From Pempheris klunzingeri (Eukaryota; Chordata; Actinopteri; Acropomatiformes; Pempheridae), in contig NC_092027.1 of NCBI RefSeq assembly GCF_042242105.1, positions 5,554,006 through 5,618,005 of the forward strand: a DNA stretch of 64,000 nucleotides, written 5' to 3'. A model generated the notes under the pieces. It saw only the letters and a list, made by a program, of their open reading frames with translations. It had not been told where the DNA came from and searched no databases. Position numbers and translations under genes: made by a program. Numbering within the stretch: position 1 is the stretch's first letter; every line of letters starts with the position of its first letter. Shown here piece by piece: positions 47,922 through 64,000 of the stretch.

Positions 47922-49497
47922 ATCTCTGGCTGGTCTGACAGACTTGAATTCATCAAAGCCACCGTTCATCTGCCTGAATCGCTCTACCTGAGGGACTGAT
48001 AGAGGCTCCCTCGGGAGTCTCTGCTTTGAGAGACTGCCGTCTTATCTCAGAGGGAGGAGTATCAAGTCCAGGGGACACCACAGAACACATCAGTTAAGCT
48101 GTGGCCTCGGGCACTAAACTAAACAGCCAATATTGTGTTGGACTTGACTTGGAATAATTTCTCATTTATTTGACAAAAAGTCAGTAAAACCTTATTTTAT
48201 AAGTTGTGTAATTTCCTAAGAGGTAAATATGTCATTTGTCACTGATTATAGGGGAAACAGATAATAACATAACAGCTGTTTGAATTCATTAGAGGTTTTA
48301 ATGGCCAGGTTAAAAAAAAGTACACAAGAATACACTTAATTTAAGTTACTTAGAATGCTTCCATGTGCATGATTAATGTTGTGTGCCACCTCTAATGTGC
48401 AAGCAATGCACTAAATGTGCTAATGATGCTACTGAAGACATCACAAAGTATCTCAAAATAGTGCATTGAATTGTTTTGAAATATATCTATATGAGTAAAT
48501 TCAAAAAATATCACCCACCATTATTACTTTAATCATGAATGCATATAACAGTAAACTAATTAAATGTGTACTTGGGGGTGTTTTTTTTAACCTGGGTGAC
48601 TAGAAGTACCAACAGGTTCATATCAACAAAGGTAAACATTGATGTAACTTCATATTTGATTAATTAGTTGCTTGCCTGCAAGAAAATGCTGCATATTTAA
48701 CCAAACTGAAACACCCTCAAGGTTACTTTAGCAATTAGTTAAGAGAACCAACTGATTATTGTATCCAGCTTTCCTGTAAATAACACTAAATTACACAGTC
48801 TCTTTTCCAGAGATCTTATAGATATAAAATTGTTTGCAGAATACAAATCTTGTGCAGACAGAACAAGATATTCTCTAATCCAAGCCTTCACTTTGTGTTG
48901 TAGACTGACTAAACTGTGTGGCCAGTATTTGGTGGTCATTTAATACTTTCACCACCTCTCTGCCGACAGCTAAAACCCATATCTCCCGCATTGTTTGTCC
49001 TGCGCACTGCAAATTAATACCGTTTGGCAGGAATCCAGGCACAACACAGCATCAACTCAGAGTAAAGTTCCTCTCTCAGCCATCTGCAAATATTAGCCGA
49101 CTGCCATCACGTTAGCTCAATCCAGCAAATAACCCAGCCGGGCACCGTTTGCTATGAAGGTGAATCCTGACATCTGGCTATTTGCTGGAACACAGTAGCT
49201 TGTTTCGCTCGAATTAAACACGGTATGGTTGAAAAACAACCTGCACAGCTAACACATGAAGCAAGACATTAGGAATTAACACTGGCTGGTTTGACTATAA
49301 TCTGACGTTAATCAAAAGGTACAACCCCAGTATTTAGACGCCACCGTGCAAGCTCTCACCGTTAGCTTCCCAACGTTAGCAAAGAGAGTCGATATAGTTA
49401 ACATTAATTTATACCATTAAAGGCTGTGTCATTCGCTGCCAATTTCGCATGCATGCTAGCTAAGGTTGTCAGGGTCCATGGTGGTCAAATAACTCAC

Positions 49498-49575
49498 CCG
49501 GCTGCGAATTACCTAGTTCAGCCCGAAGCATGAAAGTTTCACGCTCCAGGAGTTAGTCGGTACCCGCAGCCATTG
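49498..49575 (-). other. eya3: Probable non-coding first exon of eya3
   Basis: A strong donor (GCCGG|GTGAGT on the minus strand, last exon base 49498) lies in a GC-richer patch with several GTTAGC/GCTAGC words nearby. No start codon precedes a long frame, fitting a 5' UTR exon that splices to the acceptor at 46947. The exact upstream limit is not determined. Confidence 0.5.
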
Positions 49576-49830
49576 GAGTGGGTACTGAAATGGCATCGTG
49601 TGAGCGCGTCTCACACCCGCTGCGCCCAAACTGCAGAGCTAATCACAAAAACAAACATTCTGGACACACCAAATGGTCAAAGCCGGTCTTACCATTGAAG
49701 GAGTGACTGAGAAACGCTTTTAATTAAAGCGTCTTCTATTGAATCCACAGTGTCAAGCTTTGTCTGTTGTTAGGGAGCACTATTTAGCAGGAAGTCAGCG
49801 TTGCTGGGCGGACTGCGCATGCGCATGTTG

Positions 49831-49887
49831 CTTCTTCTTCTTCTTCTTCTGCTTCTTCTTCTTCTTCTTCTTCCTCCTCCTCTTCTC
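49831..49887 (+). repeat. (CTT)n/(CCT)n pyrimidine tract
   Basis: Mostly CTT units followed by CCT units just upstream of the eya3 promoter. Confidence 0.85.
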
Positions 49888-50295
49888 CTACTTTGGACAG
49901 GTGTGGCGGTGTGTCAAGACAGGTGAGCCCAGGGACAAAAGCTGGAAATATTTGGTATTTGAACAGATGAATCTACTTGTTAAAATGCGGCCAGCTTTAT
50001 CTCAGGATGTGTTACTTTTGATGAACACCAGTTGATGTCAAACAACTTCTACAGCGGTCAGAAAACAGTAGTTTTGATTTAGAGTTCAAATTTAGCACGG
50101 CTAATAAACAAGTTTAGTTGTCAGGAATCGTAGATACAACACAGATAAATACAGTTAAAACCAAAACAATTACTTAATTAATTGGTTGACTGACTGACAA
50201 AAGCAATCAGCAAATATTCTGTCAATTAAATAGTGATAATAGTGATCATTATAATAGTAATGTTGTCATTTGTTAAGCAAAAATGGCCCATTCCA

Positions 50296-50600
50296 GCTAA
50301 GACACAATAAGATACGATAAACTTTATTAATCCCAGACAGGGGAAATTCATTTGTCACAACAGCTCAGTAGTAAGACAAAGAATACAAGAAAACAGTCTG
50401 AAATATAAATATTAATATAACACATAAATGACATAAATACACTATAAACAGAAATAGACTACAACCTCCATATATAAGATAAATAAATTGCACATGATGA
50501 ATATGAATAACTGACATGGCTGTTCCGTAAAGATATTACCATAAATATGTAAATAAGTTGTCAGGGAATAAAGTGATTATAGCGACAGAGGTGACAAATG
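50296..50600. repeat. Interspersed repeat between eya3 and the kinase gene
   Basis: Starts with ATAAGATACGATAAACTTTATTAATCCC then GGGGAAATTCATTTGTCAC, followed by A-rich sequence. This is a very common repeat in percomorph fish, probably the 3' part of a non-LTR or derived element; class uncertain. Confidence 0.55.
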
Positions 50601-50940
50601 GTGATGATAGCCAGTTGTGATATATTACGTTGAATTAAAGAGCTGTGATCAGCTGTCAAATGTGAGGATTTGGTGCTTTTCTGTCTGATTGGATAATAAA
50701 TTATCTTTGGGTAAGTTGGACAAAGCAAAACATATTAAGATGCCACTGAGGGGTTTTAATGATTTCTGATTACCACTATTTCACGATTTCCTTCCTTTTA
50801 TTAACCAAGCGATTATTTGACAAAGAATGTGGCAGATTAATTATTAGTTGCACTGGTCGTACAGCACAGTGGTAATTATGTAAAAACAGCATTAGTAGCA
50901 TTACAAACAAAAACAACACACTTGCTTTGAATTTAGAGAA

Positions 50941-52757
50941 TTTATTTGCCATTTCTGACACAGATTACAGTTCAATATTTCAGTTGATCATGTCAATTAT
51001 CTTCTTTATACAGTAGCAGTGGCATGAAAATAAATATACATAAAAAATACAAAACAGAAAAGTAATGCTTCCAAATATGGAAGAAAATCATCTATAACTG
51101 TGTGTTGCCTTATTTTATTTTTATTTTTATTCTTTTATTTTCAGCAGGTGTGAGAATGCACTCTCTGTATGCCAACATCTAAAATGTTGAGAGTCAATGG
51201 GGCAAAACAAAGTCATGAACAATCTCTGGTTGAGTAAAGATCCTCTCTTAATAACTTATCAGATCATAAATTACAACTTACACTTGCTGCTAAAAAAGAT
51301 AAAATGATAATTATTCATTAACAAGATTTTATTGCACTTTCCAGAACCAAATCTCGCAGTAGACCAGTGGCTAAACATTGTTGGGGGAAAGCCAGCGCGT
51401 ACTCCACCTAGTGGTTCTTCCTCAGAGTTAATGAAGCACTTTCTCATACAGATTCTTTTCTAGAAAAGGGACAAAGAGGTTCGGGGGAAAAGAGATATGT
51501 ACATACAGTTAATATGGATCAGGCCGCCCTGGACAGGCACAAGACATTCACAGTTCTTCTCTACATGATGCATAAATACAAAAACATTTGTAAATCACAG
51601 ATTATATCGCTTGTGTGGAGTGTTTGCAATAAAACAGCAATCACTTTAGTTTGACAAAAGGTTGATGTACTGTACAGTATGTGCTATCATTGTGTGGGCC
51701 TGTTATTGCTGGTTGAACTCCTGTCCTGATCAATAAGTCTTTGATAAAGTTTGCAAACAGCAGATATAGATTAACACAGTCACTGGTTGTAAAGGAAAAG
51801 GAGCTGCAATAACCAAAAATAAAATATATTGCCATTCAGGAAATATAATTTTCTTTTACACTATGAAACATGTATACTTATATTTATAATATATGCAGAA
51901 CTTTCTTAAAAGTAAAGAGTGAATGTTTGTGGTTATTAAAACATGAAAACCTTTTGGTTTTGCAATAAAATATATAGATATAACTTTTTTTAAACTTTCT
52001 ACACAGTACAGTAAAACTTTGATCTTCAGTTTAGAGGACAAACTGGTCAAAAAAGGTGTTTTTTTTGTTACCACACTTAACTGTTTGGTCCATGTGTCAC
52101 TATTAGTGTGGAGACGCCATTATTTCTTTGTCCAGACTAGAGATATGAATGTAGAAAGTGGAAAGATATGCAGCTGTCCAATCCAAAGTTTCTCACTTTT
52201 TTTAAGCAGAATGTTTCACCACTTTTCTTGACCCTTGTTTCCTCAAGTGCAATTGAGCGTTTACATGAAAATAACAAAGCATGACAGACAGTTTTAACGT
52301 ATGTAGACATGTAATGAAGGCATCACCCTTAACGGCTTGCGCCTCGGTCAAAAGTCCAAACAAAACAGTGAAGTGGTTTCCGATAAAGCCAACGCTGTTG
52401 CCGCCGTCCGAACTGCCTTTTGAACGTCAGGCACTTCTCTTCATTTCACTTTACCAGGAGCTGTGAGTCCCAGAGCCATCAGAGTGTGACGTTTTATGAC
52501 CACAGAGTGCATCCAAACTTGGCACACAAATATTATAGTTTTGGGTGGTTGAGGCAGAAGAGCAGGGCCAGTGGTGTTGGAACAAGAGAGTCCCCATCTG
52601 TACACTTTTCATGCACAGGATTTCTCAAGGTCTGTCCCCCAGTATTCATGTCTGCTTTGTCCTTTTAGATCCTCTCGTCAGGCTGTGCAGCGTCCCCCCA
52701 GTCAGGCTGCTCCTCAGTCAAAGTAAGACTGTCAATCCGGAGCTTTTATGTTGGCGT
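50941..52757 (-). other. Probable 3' UTR of the SGK1-like kinase
   Basis: No coding exon seen. Minus-strand AATAAA words at 50946-50941 and several around 51110-51140 could end the transcript. The choice is not settled by sequence alone. Confidence 0.4.
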
Positions 52758-56931
<4,174 letters not shown>

Positions 56932-57105
56932 GATGATCAGTAGAGAATATCCAATACAAACAGGAAGTGCGAATAAATAAATGATAACGATAATAAAAAA
57001 GTCTCGGTCCTCTGTGGTCCTCTGTCACCGGTGTCCGTTCTCCACGCGCAGAACTCAGCCGACCGCGCGTCTCTCTGAATCACACACAACGCGAGCCTGC
57101 GTGGG

Positions 57106-57115
57106 TATTTATATA
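57106..57115 (-). promoter_or_regulatory. TATA box of the proximal kinase promoter
   Basis: TATATAAATA on the minus strand (57115-57106), in a GC-rich patch, about 175 bases upstream of the ATG at 56931. It predicts a transcription start near 57080 and an unspliced 5' UTR of about 150 bases. Confidence 0.7.
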
Positions 57116-57253
57116 CAGAGCACGTGGTACCGGGAGAGACGCCCGTGCTCTCGTCACCGGCGTAACCACGGCAACTGACGTCACGGGATTCCGCCGCAGC
57201 CGCGCTCTGCCTGCAGGAGGCGGGGGATGACGAGGAGGAAGAGGCTCACCGCA

Positions 57254-57284
57254 GAGGAGGAGGAGGAGGAGGAGGAGGAGGAGG
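57254..57284 (+). repeat. (GAG)n microsatellite upstream of the kinase promoter
   Basis: About ten GAG/AGG units in GC-rich DNA 140 bases upstream of the TATA box. Confidence 0.85.
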
Positions 57285-59844
57285 CCCACCACCTCCTCTT
57301 CATCGTTTTCTCTCAATGGAAGCCTCCATCCGGCTCCTTAATCACCGTGCGCACAGACTAAAGGCAGTGATGAGGAGAAGTGGTGGAGAACAGCTGCGGT
57401 CACCTCCAGCAGAGATCAGCCTTTTATTTGCGCGCTCGACCTGCATGCTCTGTTCTCCTGCAGTCGTTTTATTTTGAAAGGGTGTGCAGAAATGTGTGTC
57501 ACCCAGATGCTGCATTTCAGCTTCTGCAGTTTCTGACTCTGCTAATCCACATAAAGGCTATAAAATCATTTAATATATATATATATATATAATTCTGCAT
57601 AAACAGCCCCCCCCCACACACACACATACACACAAGTTATGAATAAATTCATGCCATTTCTAGGATTGCAAGAATTTATTCCACAATTTCCAGAAATCAG
57701 TGGTGGGTTTCTGAGTCTGACGGGCTCAAGGTTATTAAGGTGACGTGGCGTGGCAGGGTTATATAAATTCAGAGAAATCTCACATGACATCATGCTCGTC
57801 TAGTTCGAAGCAGCGATCAGTCCAGCTGTCATAGATGTGGTCCACTAACCCTGAAAGTTACGTAACTGAGCCATAATGCAGACAGCTATACTGCTGGAGG
57901 AGCAGAGCGAGCTGAATTTTCTAGTTGAGTGTTAGTGGTTTTTAATCTGAGATTATTTACTATCTGTGATTTAGGAGCTGTTTTACTCAGAAGCAATTAT
58001 TACTATTTATGTATCTATTAGTGTTTCTCTGCTGCTGCTTTGTAAAGTATAGTACTTTCCATTATTTCTATAATCCTTAGTTGCAGCATTCGTTTTAAAC
58101 TCTGCAGTAGCATCTAAAATAGTTAACATGCCTCACCTTGAATGACCATAACAGTACAGTGCTACTCACAAATTAAAGTATCAACAATAAAAATCCTCAG
58201 GAGTCTTTCTGCATTGTGAATACTTGTACATGATACTTTACACGTATTGTTCAGATGATAATTAGATGCTTAAGTAATCATTTCAAAGCCGGACTTTTGC
58301 TTGTAATTGAGTATTTTCACATGGTTTCATTCCAGCTAATCCAATAATCACTATTCTATATTATGATTTATGTTATACTACTTTATATTATGATGACTAT
58401 GATATACTATGATACTACGATGAATAATCTGCTGATCATCTTTGCCTACATCTATCCCTGTTTATAGTTTTCCACAGGCCAAATGGACGCCTTGAAGTGT
58501 CACAATCTGTTTGGCCAACGGTCCAAAACCCAAAGATATTCAGTTCAGTTTACGAGGATCTGAGTGTTTGTTCCACCACTGGTCTTAAAAACACACGGCT
58601 GCCTCAGTCCTCACAGGCTCGTTCAGCTGAGCTCCGTCAGCGGGGAACTACTGGGTGCTGCCCGAGGAGTTTGACATGTGACAGTCACAAATGATTTTAA
58701 TGGAAGTGAGACTCCACTGGTCCGATAGTTGTTGTACTTTCTGTGTGGAAAGAGGAAGTGAGGAGCCTTATCTGTGGCGTGGGCCCAAACTGAGACCACA
58801 TGGTGCGGAGCCTGCCAGCAGAGTATCATGCCTCACTTTGGAAGGCTACCTGGGCAAACACGGCTCAGCTTCGGCTCTGTTTGCACACAGAAACACACCA
58901 GATCAGATTGCATGACAGCGACACCTCTCCACGGTTTTGTGTGAGGCTTTACCCTCACCTCATGTAGTCTTTCTCTGAATTATTCAGGTGTATCATGTTA
59001 TCGTCTCTGGTAACGTGCTGTCGAAGCATAAACATGACTTGGGAAGTTCCCTCAAACAGCATTTTACTTCTGTCACTTCTGTCATGCTGATTTGCATTGA
59101 ATGTTTCTGTTGTGATGGAACAAAGTCAGGTGCTTTGGAGGCGAAACAAACAGCTGGTTGAAGTGGCATTTCTCCTTTCTCTAAATGCTGTTTTTCTGAG
59201 TAAGACAAGTGATACATAGATCATGAAGTGTGAGAGAAAACTCCCATTCACGTCAGTCAGATTAGAGCCTTTCCTGTGAAGATTATCTGTCCTGTGGAAG
59301 GTTTCTGATACATCACTGAAAATGAGTCAATCATGCATGAGAGATAGCATCTCTTTCACTTTCTCTCTCGGCCTCTCGGTAAATGTTTTTCCACTGCCAG
59401 TTTAATCAGGTTTTATTTAGCACTGTCACAAAAGCTGCCCTGCTTTCTGTCGCCCCGTCCAGTCGTCTGATTAATGCAGTCATGTGAGTCACCTGCCAAC
59501 ACGGTAAAAGCCTCTCCAACCCTCACATGGTGCCATCGATCACAGCCCGGCCTGCCTCACTGTGACTCCACTTGTGTCACGTGATTATCAGCTCTTTCTG
59601 GGTCTGCCGGTTGATGCGCAGAGCTGCATCCTAAATTAACCCCAGCGTGAGCATCTCATGTCACATTGGACACCCAGAGCTAAAACAAATACCTGATGAT
59701 CTCTAGAAAACAGAGCTGGAACGACTGATTGAACTGAACTGAATCAATTATGAACACAACCCTGACATATCGTTACCTTTTAAGTAAAAACAGGTGCTTG
59801 TTTACACAGTTACAGAGCAACAACATCATTCATTTGGTGTCGTG

Positions 59845-59975
59845 TTTCTGGCCACGTGATTATTATTTTAATCATCTCTTTTAGCTCTGCTTTTGGTCTC
59901 CACCAGCGCCTGAGGGAAATATCTGAGTTTTTCGCTGCTAAATGCTCCACTGTGTTCACCAGCTAGATGATGCAG
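59845..59975. repeat. Second copy of the 1069-1212 repeat
   Basis: TTTCTGGCCACGTGATTA, CTTTTGGTCTCCACCAGCG, GCTGCTAAATGC and TTCACCAGCTAG occur in the same order and orientation as in 1069-1212. Confidence 0.6.
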
Positions 59976-60937
59976 GTGATGATTCTGTGTATGTTCATAC
60001 CTTTCACCTTGTCTTATTATAAAAACGCTCATTATAGCTGCTTTAAATACTCTTCTAACCATCTGGATGAAAAACAGTAGCTGTTAGCTGTAAATGACAA
60101 ATGAAACATACTCAAAGCATGACCATGCTAGTTTGGATATTCAGCATGAATGACTATAAATAAAATATATAGCTGGTAATAGCTATTGTATATGTAGTTT
60201 CATGCACAGGTTGAGCTTGGAGGCGTGTCATTTCCTGCTCCCATCATTGTTTTGATAAGGAAAACAAGATGCAACTTAGAAAACTGGTTAAACATCTTTG
60301 TAACTGTACAGCGGATGGAGTATTAAGTATTAAGTCTTAAAGGAGTCTGGAAACGGTTTGAGGTCAGTTGTAAGTGGAGCTGAATGGTTTCAGCGTGAGC
60401 CTCATTGGCCACATGGTTGCAACTGTCGCCGGTTTGATTTCAGACCTTTAATGCATGTCATACCTCCTCCTCTCCTCCCGTTTCCTGTCTGCTTCTTCAC
60501 TATCACCATCCAATAAATACTACAAACATAATCTTAAAACAAGAACATATGTAAGTGCTGTCAAAGGGCTATTTGTTTTTTTTTTAAGGATATTTAATTG
60601 TGAGGCTCGACTGTAACAGCGATACAGTGGAACATGTGGACTTCTACCTGCGGCGCTGCTTTGCTTCCAGTGTAGTGGGCAGGAGGCAGCAGAAGGTGGA
60701 TGAATGAGTCACACAGGCAAACAGGTCCTCGGTGGCCAACTGTAGGGCTGGCAGGGAGGCTGGTGGCTAATGAGGATGGAGGATCTCTAATTACAATGTG
60801 GGCCTTGTTGACCGCCCTGTGTGCTTCACACCCACACGGCCTTGCCAGCTTCATCACCCTCTGATCTCACTTGAGAACAGATCTCTGCTAAAATCGCACC
60901 TCAGTCCAGTTCCTGTCTTCTGTTTGAGCTCGCCGTC

Positions 60938-60975
<38 letters not shown>

Positions 60976-62534
60976 TCTTGGCACTTGGTGTTACTCATAC
61001 AGAGAACTGCAGAGACGCAGACCGGAGGTGGCGGTCCAGTCCGACAGAGCCGCAGTGCAGCCCAAACGAGTGGGAGCAGATTTTTGGCTCATGGAGCTGG
61101 AGTTAGAATTACGCCGTCTTTGTTTCCCTCCTGAATTCCCAGGCATAAGATGAGAGGTGTTTTTTTTTATTTTCCCTATTCTCCACGGGGATTAGATGGC
61201 TGCTCATACGCCTCCTTCATCAGATTGAAAAGAGGAAAGAAATGTTTGCTCTTTTATGCGATGACTCAGAAACACACTGCTGCCAAATTATTACAAATGA
61301 TGCATTACTTTAATTCCCTGCCAAGGAAGAGGCATGATCCTGCTTACTTTGAACCGCAAAGCCTCTATTAATTATATTAATGCGACTGCTATAATTACTA
61401 TGATGATGGTAAGCTTTGTCCTGATGCTCTCTTGCATTACCTCCAGTCTAGCATCATATTTCTGCTCTGCTACTCTGGTGCTGTATGTGGCTCTAGACGG
61501 CAGGTTTCCTGTTCATTACTGACACTATAACAGTTCAGCTGAGAGGAAGCAGATAAAAAAAAACGACAGAAGCCATTTTCATTCAGAGCACTAGACTCTC
61601 ATTCACTAGCTGCACCTCCCATGTGGGCAAACATCATGAATCAGAGGACAGTCGTGACTTCCGTAATTTCAGTTCCTGTTTCTGCGTTCATGGCCTGCGT
61701 TGTGATAATGTGAAATGTGAAGTGGCTGGAAAAAACATATAAAAACTGTAATCTATGGAGCGAGCCTGCTTGTTCAGCCCTGGCTGGACAAAGGGAGCTC
61801 TCTCTCTCTATCACGACCAAGTCATTTATTTGATCCAGTTTGTGGTCTGCTGAGTGTTGATAGCATCGTAAATCCAGCGTAAAGCCCATGAGGTCAGCTA
61901 CCGCCATGAGATATGCATCTGGAAAACATCCACTGAGAATCAATCGAGTGTGGCAGCTAGAAACAAAACCAATTAATGAAGCGTGCGAAGTGTTTTAGAT
62001 GACGACAACAAGTGGCATTGTTTTACGAATTTGAAATGGGTGTCCATTACCGGCCTCGCATCTCCAGAAACCTTGTAAACAACTACTAAACCGAACGATG
62101 TGGATGAGGCAAGTTTGACTGTGGGGCATCTTCGCACTTAGATTTTATTCAGGAACTGATGTCAGTGTGGATATTTAGTGGATATTTTTGCAATCTGAAA
62201 CAGGCAGGTAGGGAGGAGCCTTTTCAGTAATCTGTTGGTCACCTGCGAAGTAATTTTGTTCTGTGTTCAATCATGAGTCATCTGATCCAACAAATACAAC
62301 CTGAGCTTTTGCAGACACCACTGAGTGAAGTTAAGTTTATGGGCTGGATATTGAGTGGAGGCTTAATATGTGGGCTGCATCTGGCCCTGGCTAACATCCT
62401 GACACATCCAGGTTTGGTGACAGTCGCACAGGAATGCTTTGGGAAAATATGATTATTTGCTGTCTTGTCAATAGTTTGATGAGAAGATTTATACCGCTCT
62501 CATGTCATGTATGGGAAATCTGAAGCTATAGCCA

Positions 62535-62790
62535 GCAGCTGGTTAGTTTAGCTTAGCATAAGACAAGCAGGAAATAGCCTGACTCTGTCCAAAGGTAACA
62601 AAATCCATCTATGACTATTTCTTGATTAATATGTATAAAAACCTCTGGAGTCTTGTTGTTAGCATGAGTTTGACAGACAAACCAGGATCTTTTGAACAGA
62701 TTAAACAAATCATTTTCAGACTTTATCCTCTTTATGCTAAGCTAAGCTAACAGTCTGCTAGCTATAGCTTCATATTTAGCTTACAGGCAT
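62535..62790. repeat. Interspersed repeat rich in TTAGC words
   Basis: Contains GGTTAGTTTAGCTTAGCATAAGAC, CTGACTCTGTCCAAAGGTAACA and AAAATCCATCT, then TATGCTAAGCTAAGCTAACAG. I recognise this as a repeat found in many fish genomes; this copy is degraded. Confidence 0.5.
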
Positions 62791-63443
62791 GATGGTATCA
62801 ATCTTTTCATGTGTAAAGCAAATAAACACATTTCCCAAAATGTAGAACTACTGCGTTAAGGTTTAGGAGCTAATATGTGCTTTTGTAGTTTTTCAACCTT
62901 AGTCCAGCCTTTTTTCGGGCGATCACCGCACGCCAAAATCGTCTGATCCTTTCAGTCCTGGTTACAATATCAAGGCTAAGCAGTAGCTTTCATCCTCTCA
63001 GGTGGCAAATGAGATGAAAAGCAAGGGTGCTGCAGAGAGGAGGAGAGAGGTTCTGCGTTTGACATCACAAAATTAACCAGACAATGCAGGAACAGACAGA
63101 GGAGAGACCGATGGTGCCTTTGAACTTGGCATCTGGTCATTTTCGTTGCCAGAGAAGCAATATAAGTAGTGGCAATGACGTCAAAGCGAGCAGAGGGAAT
63201 GCAAGACGGAGGAGGGGATCGGATAGTTGATAAACAGTCATACGAGAGGCACATGATTAATAGGCAGAAAAAAAAGGGACAATAATATTTAGATGACTGA
63301 GCTTCTAGACAAGAATATTAATCTACAAAAGAGGAAAAGTTGCACGTCTTAAGGTGCATCATCCTGTGCTGTGGCGCCGAGAGGCTGCACGTTATTCCCC
63401 AGACAGTCTCATAAGACAAACAGTGAATATAAGGAGCACCTAC

Positions 63444-63471
63444 CTATGAAGGATTTCTTGCCGGTCTTCAT
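63444..63471 (-). CDS. Candidate alternative first coding exon of the SGK1-like kinase
   Basis: On the minus strand an ATG at 63471 encodes M-K-T-G-K-K-S-F-I, and the exon ends at a consensus donor (CATAG|GTAGGT, last base 63444). The coding length is 28 nt, so it leaves one base over. That is the same phase as the proximal first exon (70 nt ending ACCG), so both can join the next exon at 56368 and read AFIKERKMGLNDF. An in-frame TAA lies three codons upstream of the ATG, so the frame is bounded. Mammalian SGK1 uses several alternative first exons spliced at this same position. Not proven by sequence alone. Confidence 0.4.
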
Positions 63472-64000
63472 GTCCTCTTAAGTGTTTTATTATATTTGCT
63501 CTCGGGCACTGGGTCTCTGGTGAATGAATGCCTGTCTGCTGCAGAGCATCCAAGTGATTGAGTGCATGAGAAAGATGTAGTCCTGCTGTAAATATGCCTC
63601 CCTCTCCTTCTCCGTCTTCTTTTCAATGGCTCTCACTGCAGCTGTGGCCGGAAAAGTCCTCGATTCATTGGCAAATAACTTTCCCTCCTGCACTTCCCTC
63701 TTCCCTCTGCCGTTTCTTCCTCTTATCGCCCTGCCTGCGCTGAGACCAAATAGCTGAAACCAAAGATCTGTGACGCACCTGCCTCTCCTCCTCTGCACAC
63801 CCCCGCTCCGCTACCCCACCACCTCCACCCTCATCTGCTCTTTTATCTACCTGGAGAGCCTCGAACAAAACAAAAGCAGGTGTCTGGTTACGGCTCCCGT
63901 GAGCTTGGGAGTCCCGCTGGAGGGGAAGTCAGTCTCCATGACATGGGAACCACCTGAGGAATACACAGAACAGACACAGAGGTTTTTAAATCTGCTTTTA

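Larger units (their letters stand above)
57300..63440. other. Intergenic or first-intron sequence with repeats, no gene seen
   Basis: No coding exon is recognisable. It holds an (AT)n run followed by a C run (57571-57612), a hAT-family fragment (58503-58556, with CCAACGGTCCAAAACCCAAA), the second copy of the 1069-1212 repeat (59845-59975), a (CT)n tract (60942-60969) and a repeat near 62.5-62.8 kb. If the first exon at 63444-63471 is real, this stretch is an intron of the kinase gene. Confidence 0.5.

Noticed and set aside
63490-63868. Two overlapping minus-strand frames at the right edge
   Set aside because: Composition is purine-rich and low in complexity (GGGGG, EEE, KRKKRQ); more likely 5' UTR or spacer upstream of the candidate kinase exon.

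Overview
The window is vertebrate nuclear DNA, almost certainly from a percomorph-type teleost fish. Genes are split into many short exons with consensus splice sites. Introns and spacers are AT-rich, with microsatellites, a tRNA-derived SINE and several short interspersed repeats of kinds I know from spiny-rayed fishes. No bacterial, phage, CRISPR or retroviral features were seen.

Layout, left to right. (1) An apolipoprotein cluster: a partial apoA-IV-like gene on the minus strand (1-520), a complete apoA-IV-like gene head-to-head with it (2692-3694), and apoE on the plus strand (6158-8997). All have a short non-coding first exon behind a TATA box and a secretory signal peptide. (2) msto1 (misato, mitochondrial distribution) on plus, 14 coding exons, 10069-16946. 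(3) srsf4, an SR splicing factor with two RRMs and an RS tail, on minus, 24680-19228, tail-to-tail with msto1. (4) Two tandem xkr8-type scramblase genes on plus, 26249-28222 and 30188-32975. (5) eya3, a transcription cofactor and HAD-type tyrosine phosphatase, on minus, coding 46944-38728, with a long 3' UTR meeting the end of the second xkr8. (6) An SGK1-like kinase on minus, 56931-52758, with a TATA promoter near 57110 and a candidate alternative first exon at 63444-63471. The right-hand 6 kb is otherwise intergenic.

The genes do not form one pathway. The apolipoproteins form a lipid-transport cluster. The SRSF-XKR-EYA-SGK block resembles family combinations on human 1p35 (SRSF4, XKR8, EYA3), 8q (EYA1, XKR9, SGK3), 20q (SRSF6, SGK2, EYA2, XKR7) and 6q23 (EYA4, SGK1), so it reads as one member of an ancient duplicated set. 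All six complete reading frames (apoA-IV-like, apoE, msto1, srsf4, both xkr8, eya3 and sgk were each summed exon by exon) close in phase to lengths typical of their families, so the exon maps are well supported.

The most useful observations are the phase-compatible upstream first exon for the kinase, the caspase-type motifs in the tails of both xkr8 proteins, two long foldback elements inside introns, and clusters of GCTAGC/GTTAGC-type words beside four transcription starts. I found no convincing previously undescribed multi-gene system.
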